64,000 bases of DNA from Erythrobacter insulae (GCF_007004095.1 NZ_VHJK01000001.1:562501-626500); one strand, 5' to 3'; shown: positions 1 through 10,578, counted from the stretch's first letter. Notes: generated from the letters alone by a model not told the origin. A program made the numbers and translations.

Positions 1-42
1 AACCGACCAAATCTTCATCTTTTAAGCCTAGGGCGCCTCTTA

Positions 43-1683
43 ATGAGTGCACACATGCCTGATTCTGATTCTCACACCCCTCTTAAGGACGGTGAGTCGC
101 ACCCTGCTCGTGATTCGAGCGGCGCCGATGGCGTTCGCCCACATCATACAAGCGCATATAATACCGATGTGCATCATACGGACGGTGACAGCGGATTCGC
201 ATCGCGCGTCCGGTCTGCTGTCGCGTGGCGTTGGGGAACTCAGGTCGCAGCGCAAATCATAACGTGGACTTCCACCATTATGGTTGTGCGCCTGCTCGAC
301 CCGAGCGATTATGGCTTGTTCGCGATGAGCCAGGTTGTTTTGACCGCGCTCGCATTCCTCAATGGTCAAAGTTTCGCGACCTCGATTGTGCAAACCGATC
401 GAATCGATGAGCGCCGGGTCAGTCAGGTGTTCGGAATGTTGCTGCTGGCCAATGGCTCGCTCGCGATCACCCAGTTTCTGTTTGCGCCGTATGCCGCTGT
501 TTATTTCGGCGAGCCATTGGTGGCTGATCTCTTGCGCGTTCAGGCGGTCATCTTCCTCACCATACCCTTTATCGCCCTGCCCTCTGAATGGCTCGCGCGG
601 CAACTCCAGTTTCGCAAGCAAGGAACGGTCAACATAACCGCCGCCATTATCGGCGCTTGCCTTGCGCTGCTGCTTGCATGGCTCGGCTTTGGTGTGTGGG
701 CCCTTGTCTACGCGCCCATTGCGATGTTTGTGACCCGCGCTGTCGGCCTGACGATTGCCTCTGGTCTTCGGATCAAACCGATCTTCAACCCCAATGGCGC
801 GTGGGACATGGTGACATTTGGCGGGACACTGACCCTATGCCAGCTGTTCTGGATCATCCAAAGCCAGAGCGACATCGTGATTGCGGGCCGATTGCTGTCC
901 ACCCACGATCTCGGCCTGTATTCAGAGGCCCTGTTCCTGACCCTTATTGTTACTGGCCGGTTTATACCGCCGATCAATGAAGTGGCTTTGGCAGCCTATT
1001 CTGAATTGCACCGCGCCAAAAAACCGCTCGGGCCATATTTCCTTAAAACCGCGCGGATGGTGATGACTGTCAGCGCACCGATATATGTCGGCCTTGCCCT
1101 TACCAGCGAAGCGGCGATCCTTACTTTGTTTGGCGCGAAATGGGCAGGCATGGTTCCGATAGTCGGCGGGCTTGCTTTAGTGATGCCGGCCTTTGCGCTG
1201 CAATTGATCTGTTCCCCTGTCACAAATGCCATGGGCCGCCCGCGGGTTTACCTGTTCACGGCGATCTGCGGCGCGATCATAATGCCCACTGCATATATAT
1301 GGGGCGTCAATGGCGGCTTTTTCGAAGGTGATGCCGGCGCAATCGGGCTGGTCCATGCGTGGTGGGTTGCGGCGCCTGCCTTGCTGACCGTCACACTCGC
1401 AATGACCCTGCCCCGGATCGGTGTGTCACCGATCGCTCTTGTCAAAGAGCTTACGCCGATTGCGCTCGCCTGCGCTGCGATGGCCGCAGCCGTTGTGACG
1501 GTGCAGCATTTCGCCGCTTTCGAATTGCCCTGGGCCGATCTGTTCGCAAGCGCTGCTGTCGGCGCGCTTACATATATAGCGACATTCTGGTTCGGATTTC
1601 GCCCTCTCGTTCGCGAGACTTGGGAAATGCTGCGCCAGCGTGAAACTGCGACCCCGACTGCGCCAAGTCATATCGGGATCTAG
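43..1683 (+). CDS. Polysaccharide/O-antigen flippase of the MOP superfamily
   Basis: This 546-residue polytopic membrane protein resembles the Wzx/RfbX-type flippases that move lipid-linked sugars across the inner membrane. Hydrophobic segments begin near residue 65 and continue to about residue 525. The stretch from about residue 77 (MVVRLLDPSDYGLFAMSQVV) is the typical opening of the polysaccharide biosynthesis family, which has the R-LL-P-D-YG pattern. The first 50 residues are hydrophilic, predicted disordered and rich in His, Asp and Ser, which is unusual for this family; a later start is possible but no clearly better ribosome binding site is visible. The gene stands alone and no glycosyltransferases are next to it, so the sugar substrate cannot be named. 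Family call is confident; the exact substrate is unknown. Confidence 0.8.
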   Translation: MSAHMPDSDSHTPLKDGESHPARDSSGADGVRPHHTSAYNTDVHHTDGDSGFASRVRSAVAWRWGTQVAAQIITWTSTIMVVRLLDPSDYGLFAMSQVVLTALAFLNGQSFATSIVQTDRIDERRVSQVFGMLLLANGSLAITQFLFAPYAAVYFGEPLVADLLRVQAVIFLTIPFIALPSEWLARQLQFRKQGTVNITAAIIGACLALLLAWLGFGVWALVYAPIAMFVTRAVGLTIASGLRIKPIFNPNGAWDMVTFGGTLTLCQLFWIIQSQSDIVIAGRLLSTHDLGLYSEALFLTLIVTGRFIPPINEVALAAYSELHRAKKPLGPYFLKTARMVMTVSAPIYVGLALTSEAAILTLFGAKWAGMVPIVGGLALVMPAFALQLICSPVTNAMGRPRVYLFTAICGAIIMPTAYIWGVNGGFFEGDAGAIGLVHAWWVAAPALLTVTLAMTLPRIGVSPIALVKELTPIALACAAMAAAVVTVQHFAAFELPWADLFASAAVGALTYIATFWFGFRPLVRETWEMLRQRETATPTAPSHIGI

Positions 1684-1770
1684 GCCGTTCGTCGAAAATG
1701 ACCCTGCCTCATTTGGGAGGGGCGCGTTACTCTGTTATGCTCTCTTCAATCTTGGGAGAGGAATTGAGAT

Positions 1771-2769
1771 ATGGCCAGATCACTGACGTATGCGGCATTA
1801 CCGCTGATATTTGCGGTATCAGCTGCAAATGCGAATTCGGTTGAGCCGCCCGCACAGCCGAAAGCGGTGACACAGGAAGCCGTTGCCCCGGATTTGGCCA
1901 GCAACAACACCGATATTTTGGCGCTCGAAGAAGGGCGCAATCGCCGCCTGACCATCCCCGTCACAATTGATGGCGAGGGCCCGTACGATTTCATGATCGA
2001 CACCGGCAGCCAGGCCACGGCCGTGACGCATGGCATCAATGACAGCCTTTCGCTTTCCCTGATCGGCACCGCAACTCTGGTCGGCATGGCCAGCCGGCGT
2101 CTGGTCAACATCGTCGAAGTGAACAATCTGATGGTGGGTACGCACACCATTCATAACCTATCGGCTCCTGTTCTAAGCCGCACTCATCTGGGTGCCGACG
2201 GGATCATCGGTCTCGACAGTCTTCAGGATTTTCGCGTGATGATTGATTTCCGCGAGGAGACAATCGCCTTGCAAGACATGACCACGAAACAATCGAGTTC
2301 AGGTTTTGAGATCGTGGTGAAGGCACGTCAAAAGCTTGGCCAGTTGCTGATCACAGATGCCGTTGTCGAAGGCGTTCGTGCGACTGTCATCATTGATACA
2401 GGCGCGCAGGCCAGCATCGCGAATAATGCGCTGCGCGACCGCATCAGGGCAAAGCGTTTGCAGGAAGTCACGACGATGGATGTCAACGGAGTGAGCATGA
2501 CCGGCGATCTCGCCAATGTCCGTTCGCTTGAAATCGCGGGTCTCGCGCTGGAGAATGTGCCGCTCACATTTGCCGATACGCCAGCGTTTGAAGAGCTCGG
2601 CCTGAAGGACAAGCCGGTATTATCTCTGGGTATGCAGCATTTGAAAATCTTTGACCGGGTGGCGATCGATTTTGCCAATCAGCGGATCTTGTTCGATGTG
2701 CCGCGTGATGTCGCTCACGCCCTGCGCCGCAGCAGGCTATCGGAGTATTCGCGCCGCTTCCGCCCCTGA
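1771..2769 (+). CDS. Exported retropepsin-like aspartic protease, duplicated domain
   Basis: The 332-residue product starts with a signal peptide ending around residue 22 (ANA-NS). It has two retroviral-type aspartic protease half-domains: a DTGS motif at residues 77-80 within FMIDTGSQATAV, and DTGA near residue 209 within VIIDTGAQASIA. Each D-T/S-G loop is followed by the hydrophobic glycine signature (DGIIGLDSL in the first half). Two halves in one chain could form a pepsin-like pair without dimerising. A purine-rich ribosome site (GGGAGAGG) lies upstream of the ATG. It is likely periplasmic. Related alphaproteobacterial proteins are known as retropepsin-like aspartic proteases, but their substrates are mostly unknown. 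Confidence 0.8.
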   Translation: MARSLTYAALPLIFAVSAANANSVEPPAQPKAVTQEAVAPDLASNNTDILALEEGRNRRLTIPVTIDGEGPYDFMIDTGSQATAVTHGINDSLSLSLIGTATLVGMASRRLVNIVEVNNLMVGTHTIHNLSAPVLSRTHLGADGIIGLDSLQDFRVMIDFREETIALQDMTTKQSSSGFEIVVKARQKLGQLLITDAVVEGVRATVIIDTGAQASIANNALRDRIRAKRLQEVTTMDVNGVSMTGDLANVRSLEIAGLALENVPLTFADTPAFEELGLKDKPVLSLGMQHLKIFDRVAIDFANQRILFDVPRDVAHALRRSRLSEYSRRFRP

Positions 2770-2836
2770 TACGCGGCACGGCATTACACCTGTGCGCTTG
2801 CTTATAGGCTGAGCCGCGCCCACATGAGCGCAAGTA

Positions 2837-4744
2837 ATGCCGCCTGATACAGCCTCTTCCGATCGACCGACCTCGCCGCCCGATGCCGAAGGCTGGGCGA
2901 CGCTTAAACGGTTTCTTCCTTATCTTTGGCCAAAAGATAACTGGTCCTTGCGCCGGCGAATTGTCTTTGCCTTGATCTTTGTCTTGGGCGCAAAAGGCGT
3001 CACGCTGGCTTTGCCTTTTGCCTATAAAGGCGCCGCCGATGCCATGGCGGGACCGGTCGGCGACGGCGCAACCGTCGCTTTGGCGCTGGTGGCGGCCTAT
3101 GGATTGGGCCGGTTTACTTCGGTGCTGTTCGATAATCTGCGCAATATTGCATTTGAACGCGTGGGTCAGGCCGCCACGCTCAGCCTGGCCCAAGACGTGT
3201 TTCACCGGTTGCACCGGCTCAGCCTGAGGTTCCACCTCAATCGCCGCACGGGCGAAGTGACCAAAATCATCGAACGCGGCACCAAAAGCATCGATTCGAT
3301 GCTGTATTTTCTGCTGTTCAACATTGCCCCGACCGCTCTTGAGCTGATCGCGGTCGGCGTGATTTTCTATATCAACTTTGGATGGGAATTGGTCGCGGCG
3401 ACCGCTCTTACTGTTGTTCTCTACATCGCGGTCACCCGCTGGATCACCGAATGGCGAACCAAACTGCGGCGCGAGATGAATGATCTTGATGGTCAGGCTT
3501 TGCACCGCGCTGTTGATTCGTTGCTGAATTTCGAAACGGTCAAATACTTCAACGCCGAAGACCGCGAAGAAGCGCGCTATTCCGGCGCGGCGAAAGCCTA
3601 TGCCGAAGCCGCTGTGAAATCGGAAAATTCGCTTGGCCTGCTTAATATCACGCAGTCCTTGATCACGAATTCCCTGATGGCAGCGGCGATGGCGTACACC
3701 GTTTGGGGATGGAGCAAAGGCGAGCTTACCGTTGGCGATCTGGTGTTTGTGAACACCTATCTGATGCAACTGTTTCGCCCGCTTGATCTGCTGGGATGGG
3801 TTTACCGTACAATCCGCCAGGGTCTGGTCGATATGGCAGAGATGTTCCGCCTGATGGATACCGATGTCGAAGTGAAAGACATAGCCGGTGCCCCCGAACT
3901 GATCGTGCGCCAACCCCATGTCACATTCGACAATGTAACTTTTGAATACGAAGATGGCCGGACCATCCTGAAAAACCTCAGCTTTGAAGTGCCTGCCGGT
4001 TCCTCTGTCGCGATCGTTGGTCCATCGGGCGCGGGTAAAAGCACCATCGGGCGGCTGTTATTCCGGTTTTATGATCCGCAACAGGGCCGCATTCTGATTG
4101 ACGGCCAAGATATCGCAAAAGTTCAGCAGGACAGTGTGCGCGGCGCGATCGGGATCGTCCCGCAGGACAGTGTTCTGTTCAACGATACGCTTGCCTACAA
4201 TATTGCCTATGGCGCGCACGATGCGAGCGATGAACAGGTTACGAAAGCCGCGGGCGATGCCGCGCTGATGCCTTTGATCGACCGGCTGCCCAATGGGTTC
4301 GCGACGACAGTGGGCGAGCGCGGGCTAAAACTATCGGGCGGTGAAAAACAGCGCGTCGCGATTGCGCGAACTTTGGTGAAAAACCCGCCGATCCTGTTGC
4401 TTGATGAAGCCACCAGTGCGCTGGACACACGGACAGAGCGCGAGATTCTCGGCACTCTGAAACGGCTTGAGGAAGGCCGCACGACGCTTGCGATTGCGCA
4501 CCGGCTTTCAACGGTGGCCGATGCGGACCGGATCCTGGTTCTGGATGGCGGCGAGCTGGCGGAAAGCGGCACCCATGCCGAATTGCTAGCCCGCAATGGC
4601 CTTTACACAGAAATGTGGGCGCAGCAGGCCGCCGAAAGCAATGAAGACGATGCCGTTTCAAGCGAGGATCAGAGCCCAGAGGGCCCAGAGAACCCAGAGA
4701 ACCCCGAGAACGAAGCGGCCGAAGCGGCCGAAGCGGTTAAATAA
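2837..4744 (+). CDS. Atm1-type ABC exporter, fused permease and ATPase
   Basis: The 635-residue half-transporter combines a six-helix membrane domain (about residues 35-330) with an ATPase domain. Walker A is GPSGAGKST near residue 395, the ABC signature LSGGEKQR near 499, and Walker B ILLLDEATSAL follows. The sequence KYFNAEDREEARY near residue 235 and the NRRTGEVTKIIERGTKSID stretch are typical of the mitochondrial Atm1/ABCB7 and bacterial heavy-metal-exporter branch. Members export glutathione-bound metal or persulfide compounds. The C-terminal tail is a low-complexity run of PEN and EAA repeats that also repeats at the DNA level (4675-4740). An earlier ATG at 2824 is out of frame. It converges on the M16 peptidase gene 19 bases downstream. 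Confidence 0.9.
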   Translation: MPPDTASSDRPTSPPDAEGWATLKRFLPYLWPKDNWSLRRRIVFALIFVLGAKGVTLALPFAYKGAADAMAGPVGDGATVALALVAAYGLGRFTSVLFDNLRNIAFERVGQAATLSLAQDVFHRLHRLSLRFHLNRRTGEVTKIIERGTKSIDSMLYFLLFNIAPTALELIAVGVIFYINFGWELVAATALTVVLYIAVTRWITEWRTKLRREMNDLDGQALHRAVDSLLNFETVKYFNAEDREEARYSGAAKAYAEAAVKSENSLGLLNITQSLITNSLMAAAMAYTVWGWSKGELTVGDLVFVNTYLMQLFRPLDLLGWVYRTIRQGLVDMAEMFRLMDTDVEVKDIAGAPELIVRQPHVTFDNVTFEYEDGRTILKNLSFEVPAGSSVAIVGPSGAGKSTIGRLLFRFYDPQQGRILIDGQDIAKVQQDSVRGAIGIVPQDSVLFNDTLAYNIAYGAHDASDEQVTKAAGDAALMPLIDRLPNGFATTVGERGLKLSGGEKQRVAIARTLVKNPPILLLDEATSALDTRTEREILGTLKRLEEGRTTLAIAHRLSTVADADRILVLDGGELAESGTHAELLARNGLYTEMWAQQAAESNEDDAVSSEDQSPEGPENPENPENEAAEAAEAVK

Positions 4745-4762
4745 CGGCTCCGGCCAACTGCC

Positions 4763-7633
4763 TTATTGCCCGCCAGCCGCATCAGCGGTTGCCGCTGGTT
4801 TCCGCAGTGAAGCAGACGCCAGATCAAGCTCGCTTGCCGGGATCACTTCAATGTTATCGCGGACCGCGCTCAGATCATCGATGAACTGTTTCGCATCGCC
4901 AACGATCACGATGGTCGCCTTTGCCGGATCGATATAGGTCCGCGCTGCGGCGCTGGCCTCATCTGCGTCAACGGCATCCAGCTTTGCCGCGAATCGCACC
5001 GCTTCGGCTGGCTCCAGCCCCTGTTCCAGCAACGTCGCAACGATGCGGTTGAAACCGCCGCTGGTTTCTAAAGTGCGGGCATGTCCGCCGGACATATAAA
5101 GCCGGCGTTTGGCGAGCAGGTCTTCGGGCAGTTGTTCATTGCCCAGACGCTCAAATTCGTTGAGGAATATCTGGGTCACTTCGTCGGCGCTTTCGTTTTT
5201 CGTTTGCGCGCTCGCGGTCAAAATCGATTCGTCCATCCGGTCCGCAAAGCCGGAATACGCGCCGTAGCTGAGCGAACGTTTCGTGCGAACTTCCTCAAAC
5301 AATCGCCCGCTTGATCCGCCGCCAAGCACACTGTTGGCCAATTCAAGCGAATAGAAATCCGCATCCTTGCGCGACGGTGCACGAACGGCGGCGATTACCG
5401 ACGCCTGCCCCGCATCCGGCATATCGACCACAATCGTGCGCACAGGCTGCGCGGCGCCCGCGGCCTCAACCGGAACTTTCGCCGCCGCTGTTGCAACCTG
5501 CCAGTCGCCAAACATGTCCTCTGCCATTTTCATTGCCATTTCAGGCGCGATCCCGCCGCTGACGACAATTTGCAGAGCATCAGGATGGAAATAGGATGCG
5601 CGGTGCGCGATCAAATCTTCACGGGTGATTGCAGAAAGGCTTTCCGCCGTTCCGTCGGGTTGGGACCCATACGGCGCATCGCCATACATCGCGACGCGGG
5701 CGACAAACTGCGACAGACCGCCCGGCTCTTTCATCGAAACCTGAAGGCCCGAAATCGCGCGTTTGCGTTCGCGTTCAAATTCTTCGGCGGGATAGTTGGC
5801 ACCGCGCAGGATTTTTGCGGCCAGCGCCCCTGCTTCACCCAGATTGGCAACGGGTGCAGTCAGGCTAAAGCTGGTGCCATCATTTCCTGCGCCGCCGCCA
5901 AATGTCGCGCCAAGGCTTTCAAACTTCGCAGCGATTTGCGACGCATCCATCCCTTCCACGCCTTTATCCGCAAGAGCGGCCGCCATATTGGCAATCCCGG
6001 CCTTCGCGCGCGGATCGGTCTTGGAGCCGCCCGGCACGATCATCGAAATGGTGGCAATCGGCACGTCGCCGGTCTGCACGGCCACCACCTTGATACCGTT
6101 CGACAAAGCCCCTTCGACAATTTCAGGTGCTGAAACTTCGGGAGACGGGCCCGGTCCGGGAGGCGCCATGCGTTCGGCTTCGGGCGCAACTTGCCGGATT
6201 ACGCCCTGCGCAGGAGGCAGGGTTCGAAATTCGGGCATGGCGACAGGGTTGGCATATTTTGACGCGTCATCCTCGCCCTGCATATAAGTCATCGAAATGC
6301 GTTTTTGCGGATCGAGATATGTCGCGGCAACGCGCATGATATCCTCGGCGGTTACTGCGGTGATTTCACCCAGCCGCCGGTCGGCAAATTCCGGATCACC
6401 AGTCGAAACCAGCGCTTCGCCCAGTTCGAAAGCCTGTCCGCGCGCAGTTTCGCGGCGGCGCAGTGTGCTGGATACGATTTCGCTTTTGGCTTCGGCAAGC
6501 TCTGCAGCGGTGACAGGCTCTGTCCGAATCCGCTCGATTTCAGCATCAAGAGTGGCGCTTGCCCGTTCCATAGCCGCTTCGTTCGGCACAACGGCATAGG
6601 CGGCAATCTGTCCGGCTTCGCGGAACATGGAAATGCTGGCGGCTGCTTGCACCGCCTGTCCGCTGCGCACCAGTGCATTGTTCAGCCGGCTGTTGTCACC
6701 GCGAACAAGGACCGCTTCCAGCAATTCGAGCGCGGCAGCATCGGGGTGAGTGACAGGCGGCGCTTTCCACAGCGCGCCCACCACCGGCAACGGCACATTC
6801 GGCGCAGTCGCATTCACAGTGCGCGGCTCGGTAATGTCGGGATCGCGTTCGGTGATCGCGAGATCGACCGGGTTGGCGCGCGGCGCGATGTCCGCAAAAT
6901 ATTCATCAACAAGACCGCGCAGCCGCGCCATGTCAAAATTGCCCGCCACGATCAACGTCGCGGTATCAGGCCCGTAATACGCCTCGTAAAAGGCCCGCGC
7001 GTCATCCAGTGTTGCACTGTCCAGATCATCAATCGAGCCAATGCCCGGGCGGCGATGCGGCATCGTGTCATAGGCATTTTCCGGAATCACAAAACGCTGC
7101 AAACGGCCATAGGGAGGCGCGAGCACACGTTGGCGCAGTTCCTCTTTTACAACGCCGCGTTCTGTTTCGAACACTTCGGTATCGACCACCACTTTGGCCA
7201 TCCGTTCGCGGTGGGTCCACAGCATCGTTTCGAGATAGGCAGCGGGAACCTGCTCGTAATAATTGGTCCGATCGACCCAGTTGGATGCGTTGCGTGTTCC
7301 GCCGATATCTGCGGTCAGGCCGTAAATCATATTATACGGCATATTCTCGGTCTTTCGGCTCAGGATATGCTCAAACAAATGGGCAAAGCCGCTGCGACCT
7401 TCGGGATCGAGTTTTGACCCGATATCATACCATAAAGAGGTGGTTACTGTGCTGGTTGCGGTATCGGGAATCGCAATCACCCGCAGCCCGTTGTCGAGGG
7501 TCCACATCGTGTATTCGATCTTCGGTGCAGTCAGCTGGGCAGCTGGGTCGGTTGAATGATCGTCGGCAATGGCAGGCGCCCCTGCGAATAAAGCTGCCGC
7601 CGCAGCACTCGCAAGCATCCAAGTCTTTGTCAT
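4763..7633 (-). CDS. M16 family zinc metallopeptidase, two-domain, exported
   Basis: The 956-residue protein is a pitrilysin-type peptidase. A signal peptide ends near residue 23 (AIA-DD). The inverted zinc motif HxxEH is present as HLFEH at residues 85-89, with the downstream glutamate in ERGVVKEELRQR. The C-terminal half (from about residue 490) is the second, inactive M16 domain, with the usual GGSSGRLFEEVRTKRSLSY signature. Start at 7633 (MTKTW) is chosen because it gives a clean signal peptide; the upstream in-frame Met adds an unlikely 20-residue leader. It probably degrades peptides in the periplasm. It lies downstream of the hslV-hslU-ACT genes on the same strand, 96 bases away, so co-transcription is possible. 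Confidence 0.88.
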   Translation of the reverse strand: MTKTWMLASAAAAALFAGAPAIADDHSTDPAAQLTAPKIEYTMWTLDNGLRVIAIPDTATSTVTTSLWYDIGSKLDPEGRSGFAHLFEHILSRKTENMPYNMIYGLTADIGGTRNASNWVDRTNYYEQVPAAYLETMLWTHRERMAKVVVDTEVFETERGVVKEELRQRVLAPPYGRLQRFVIPENAYDTMPHRRPGIGSIDDLDSATLDDARAFYEAYYGPDTATLIVAGNFDMARLRGLVDEYFADIAPRANPVDLAITERDPDITEPRTVNATAPNVPLPVVGALWKAPPVTHPDAAALELLEAVLVRGDNSRLNNALVRSGQAVQAAASISMFREAGQIAAYAVVPNEAAMERASATLDAEIERIRTEPVTAAELAEAKSEIVSSTLRRRETARGQAFELGEALVSTGDPEFADRRLGEITAVTAEDIMRVAATYLDPQKRISMTYMQGEDDASKYANPVAMPEFRTLPPAQGVIRQVAPEAERMAPPGPGPSPEVSAPEIVEGALSNGIKVVAVQTGDVPIATISMIVPGGSKTDPRAKAGIANMAAALADKGVEGMDASQIAAKFESLGATFGGGAGNDGTSFSLTAPVANLGEAGALAAKILRGANYPAEEFERERKRAISGLQVSMKEPGGLSQFVARVAMYGDAPYGSQPDGTAESLSAITREDLIAHRASYFHPDALQIVVSGGIAPEMAMKMAEDMFGDWQVATAAAKVPVEAAGAAQPVRTIVVDMPDAGQASVIAAVRAPSRKDADFYSLELANSVLGGGSSGRLFEEVRTKRSLSYGAYSGFADRMDESILTASAQTKNESADEVTQIFLNEFERLGNEQLPEDLLAKRRLYMSGGHARTLETSGGFNRIVATLLEQGLEPAEAVRFAAKLDAVDADEASAAARTYIDPAKATIVIVGDAKQFIDDLSAVRDNIEVIPASELDLASASLRKPAATADAAGGQ

Positions 7634-7729
7634 ACAATCAGTCTCCGTTGAACTTTCACGCCGTGTTAGAGCGTGCGCGCATGGCGCATTCAAGTGGTCA
7701 ACGGGTTTGCCGCTACGAAATGCCGAATC

Positions 7730-8140
7730 TTATCGACGCGCGTCTTGGGCAATGGCGGTGAGCGTCGCCAGCGCCTGTTCGCGCCGGTCCCATGGCACAA
7801 ACAGATGATCATGATGGAATGCCGCGATCACATTGCAGGGGATGCCTTGATCAGCGAGGCCTCTGGCCACAGCAGCAGTCAACCCGACACCATCCAGAGC
7901 CGAATGGACCGCCAATGTTATACGGGCAAAATCGGGGCTTTCATCGCCCGCTTCGCTGGCCTCTTCGCTTTTGACGATGAAGGTCGTGCCTTCGGTTTCG
8001 CGGATCACCGCAAAGGTGTGGTCAAACTTCGCAATCGCCCCGTCAGCGCGGTTCTGCATGATAAACCGGTAAGGCGAAGGATGAAGCTGCGGCTCCATAC
8101 CTGCGAGCATCGCGGAAAGATCGCTGACCGGTTCGGACAT
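7730..8140 (-). CDS. ACT domain-containing small protein
   Basis: This 136-residue cytoplasmic protein has an ACT-like fold in its second half: the stretch from about residue 70 reads as a beta-alpha-beta unit with ITLAVHSALDGVGLTAAVARGLADQGI, a ligand-binding loop pattern. ACT domains usually bind small molecules such as amino acids; the ligand here is unknown. The ATG at 8140 shares one base with the hslU stop codon (TGATG), and a GTG one codon earlier would overlap by four bases. Either start implies translational coupling to hslU. It is a conserved but uncharacterised protein with no catalytic motif visible. Confidence 0.75.
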   Translation of the reverse strand: MSEPVSDLSAMLAGMEPQLHPSPYRFIMQNRADGAIAKFDHTFAVIRETEGTTFIVKSEEASEAGDESPDFARITLAVHSALDGVGLTAAVARGLADQGIPCNVIAAFHHDHLFVPWDRREQALATLTAIAQDARR

Positions 8141-9456
8141 CACAGAATATATTTCGACAGATCGGTGTTGCCCGCCAGCCCTTCCAGCCGGTCACGCACA
8201 TAGGCGGCATCGACGGTAATCGTCTCGCCAGCGTGATCCTCGGCTTCGAAACTGATTTCTTCGAGCAGTTTTTCCATGACTGTCTGCAACCTGCGCGCTC
8301 CGATATTCTCGACATTCTCGTTTACCGTCGCAGCGATTTTGGCAACTTCCTGAACCGCGTCTTCGCCAAAATCGAGCTCCACTTTCTCAGTTCCGAGTAG
8401 CGCGCGATATTGTTCCACCAGGTTAGCGCGGGTCTCCGAAAGAATACGGACAAAGTCCGCTTCCGTCAGCGCCCGCAATTCGACCCGAATGGGCAAGCGG
8501 CCCTGCAATTCGGGCAGCATGTCCGATGGCTTGGCAACGTGAAACGCGCCGCTGGCAATGAACAGCACGTGGTCTGTTTTCATCGGACCGTATTTGGTCG
8601 AGACGGTGGTGCCTTCGATAAGCGGCAGCAGATCACGTTGCACGCCCTCGCGGCTGACAGATCCGCCGCGCACATCGGATACGGCGATCTTGTCGATCTC
8701 ATCGAGAAAGACGATGCCGTTGGTCTCTGCATTTTGCAGGGCGACACGCGCCACGTCATCTTGATCCATGCGCTTTTCGGCTTCTTCTTCGACCAGTTTG
8801 TCCCATGCATCGGGCACGCGCATCTTGCGCTTTTTGGTCGGGGCCTTGCCCATCGCCTTGCCGAGCATATCGCTAAGGTCGATCATGCCCATATTGCCGC
8901 CGGCGCCGCCCATATCGAATGGCATGGCGGGCGCCTCTGTCACGTCGATTTCGACCTCGGTATCGTTCATCGAATTGTCGACTATCCGCTGACGAAAACT
9001 TTCACGGGTGGCCTCGGAAGCGTTCTGGCCGACCAGCGCATCGAGCAAGCGGTCCATCGCCGCCTTGCTCGCCGTTTCGCGCACAGCTTCGCGGCGGCGG
9101 TCTTTTTCCAGCCGGATCGCCTCTTCGACAAGATCGCGGGCAATCTGTTCGACATCGCGGCCGACATAGCCAACTTCGGTAAATTTGGTCGCTTCGATCT
9201 TGACGAACGGAGCTTCGGCCAATTTCGCCAGACGCCGGCTGATTTCGGTTTTGCCGCAGCCTGTCGGACCGATCATCAGGATATTTTTCGGCGTGACTTC
9301 ATCGCGCAGATCCGCGCCCAGCCGCTGACGCCGCCAGCGATTGCGGAGCGCCACTGCAACGGCGCGCTTGGCGTCTTGCTGGCCGATGATGTGATCATCC
9401 AGCGCTGCAACGATTTGTTTCGGCGTAAGCGCCTGAGGGGTGAGAGTGTCGGTCAT
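8140..9456 (-). CDS. hslU: HslU, ATPase subunit of the HslUV protease
   Basis: HslU is the AAA+ unfoldase that feeds substrates into the HslV peptidase in the cytoplasm. The 438-residue product has Walker [10 protein letters not shown], the family motif [21 protein letters not shown] just after it, the intermediate I-domain (about residues 110-240), and Walker [10 protein letters not shown]. It ends in DLSKYIL, the C-terminal tail that inserts into HslV to activate it. The start at 9456 (MTDTLTP) is preferred over the Met 14 codons upstream because of family length. The gene lies 28 bases downstream of hslV. Confidence 0.97.
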   Translation of the reverse strand: MTDTLTPQALTPKQIVAALDDHIIGQQDAKRAVAVALRNRWRRQRLGADLRDEVTPKNILMIGPTGCGKTEISRRLAKLAEAPFVKIEATKFTEVGYVGRDVEQIARDLVEEAIRLEKDRRREAVRETASKAAMDRLLDALVGQNASEATRESFRQRIVDNSMNDTEVEIDVTEAPAMPFDMGGAGGNMGMIDLSDMLGKAMGKAPTKKRKMRVPDAWDKLVEEEAEKRMDQDDVARVALQNAETNGIVFLDEIDKIAVSDVRGGSVSREGVQRDLLPLIEGTTVSTKYGPMKTDHVLFIASGAFHVAKPSDMLPELQGRLPIRVELRALTEADFVRILSETRANLVEQYRALLGTEKVELDFGEDAVQEVAKIAATVNENVENIGARRLQTVMEKLLEEISFEAEDHAGETITVDAAYVRDRLEGLAGNTDLSKYIL

Positions 9457-9484
9457 AATGTCCTGAAATTCGAGTTCGCGGAAA

Positions 9485-10045
9485 CTAGACGGTTTCAACC
9501 GTCACATTGCCATTGGTGAAAACGCAGATCTCCGCTGCGACGGCCATGGCTTTGCGCGCAATCTGTTCGGCATCGTCTTCGTAATCAGACAGCGCGCGTG
9601 CCGCGGCGAGCGCATAATTGCCGCCTGATCCAATCGCTGCGATCCCGCCTTCGGGTTCAAGCACATCACCATTGCCCGTCAACACCAGCAGGCTTTCTTC
9701 ATCAGCGACAATCATCAAAGCTTCGAGGTTGCGGAGATATTTATCGGTGCGCCAATCCTTGGCGAGCTCAACAGAAGCGCGCATCAGCTGGCCGGAATAT
9801 TGCTCCAGCTTGGCCTCCAGCCGTTCAAACAGAGTGAAAGCATCGGCGGTAGCGCCCGCAAAACCGGCCACAACTTTGCCGCCTTCGCCGATCCGGCGCA
9901 CCTTGCGCGCGTTCGGCTTCATCACGGTGTTGCCCATCGAAACCTGACCATCGCCAGCGATAACGGTTTTTGTGCCGCGTTTCACACCGACAATCGTCGT
10001 TCCGTGCCACTGGATCAGGCCGTGGCTCGCCGTGTCATTGCTCAT
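9485..10045 (-). CDS. hslV: HslV, threonine peptidase subunit of the HslUV protease
   Basis: HslV is the proteasome-beta-like peptidase of the HslUV complex. The 186-residue precursor has a 15-residue propeptide ending in WHG, and the mature protein would start at Thr16 (TTIVGVKRG), the catalytic N-terminal threonine. Other family signatures are the AGDGQVS and [12 protein letters not shown] segments and the [14 protein letters not shown] helix. The ATG at 10045 is chosen because the upstream Met extension has no family support. hslV and hslU form the usual protease operon; in most bacteria it is heat-shock controlled, but no sigma-32 promoter was recognised in the 60-base gap behind bamE. 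Confidence 0.97.
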   Translation of the reverse strand: MSNDTASHGLIQWHGTTIVGVKRGTKTVIAGDGQVSMGNTVMKPNARKVRRIGEGGKVVAGFAGATADAFTLFERLEAKLEQYSGQLMRASVELAKDWRTDKYLRNLEALMIVADEESLLVLTGNGDVLEPEGGIAAIGSGGNYALAAARALSDYEDDAEQIARKAMAVAAEICVFTNGNVTVETV

Positions 10046-10104
10046 ACACGGCGATATGGGATTGGAATTGTGCGGATCAAGCGCGGCGCGGGGCCGCAAA
10101 AGCC

Positions 10105-10578
10105 TTAACGGCCAGGTGCAGGCCCGGCACCGCCGACTTGGCCGATATTGCCAAACAGATCTTCGAGGAAGCCGCGCTCACGGCCCAAAGTCGGGGTCTT
10201 GTCCCCGTCAGGCTGGAGATAAACGACTTTTTCGACACCGCTGCGATCAACAGAGGCCACGTTGCCGGCTTCGTCAAATTTCACAGCAACAACCGTGTGC
10301 GCCGCAATCCGAGGGCGGACAAACGGGCGGCGTCCGGTCACGCTCGACACGTAATACCAGGTTGGCTCGCCATATTGGCTGGCGAATGTCGGGCGGCCCA
10401 GGGTAGCCTGTACAGAACGCTCATTATCGATCCCCGGCTGGACCGAATCGAGCAGCAATCTATCGACGACATAGCCGCGCGATTCTTGGATCGATGCACA
10501 CGCACCGAGCGCAAACAGCGCGCTTGCAAGAATTATCGCCTTACCGGCAAAACCCAAAACTTGTGGTCTCTGGCTCAT
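10105..10578 (-). CDS. bamE: BamE/SmpA-type outer-membrane lipoprotein
   Basis: The 157-residue product begins with a lipoprotein signal peptide whose lipobox is LGAC (Cys at about residue 27). The body has the SmpA/OmlA fold signature: [22 protein letters not shown], then TWYYVSS, then [15 protein letters not shown]. BamE is an accessory lipoprotein of the BAM complex, which folds outer-membrane proteins. A Gly/Pro-rich tail follows. The gene is upstream of hslV on the same strand and divergent from the cytochrome bc1 chaperone gene; the 225-base divergent gap 10579-10803 should hold both promoters, though none was clear by eye. Confidence 0.9.
   Translation of the reverse strand: MSQRPQVLGFAGKAIILASALFALGACASIQESRGYVVDRLLLDSVQPGIDNERSVQATLGRPTFASQYGEPTWYYVSSVTGRRPFVRPRIAAHTVVAVKFDEAGNVASVDRSGVEKVVYLQPDGDKTPTLGRERGFLEDLFGNIGQVGGAGPAPGR

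Noticed and set aside
40-621. Antisense open frames over the flippase and other long genes
   Set aside because: They are shadows of GC-rich coding DNA; no starts, ribosome sites or family signals.
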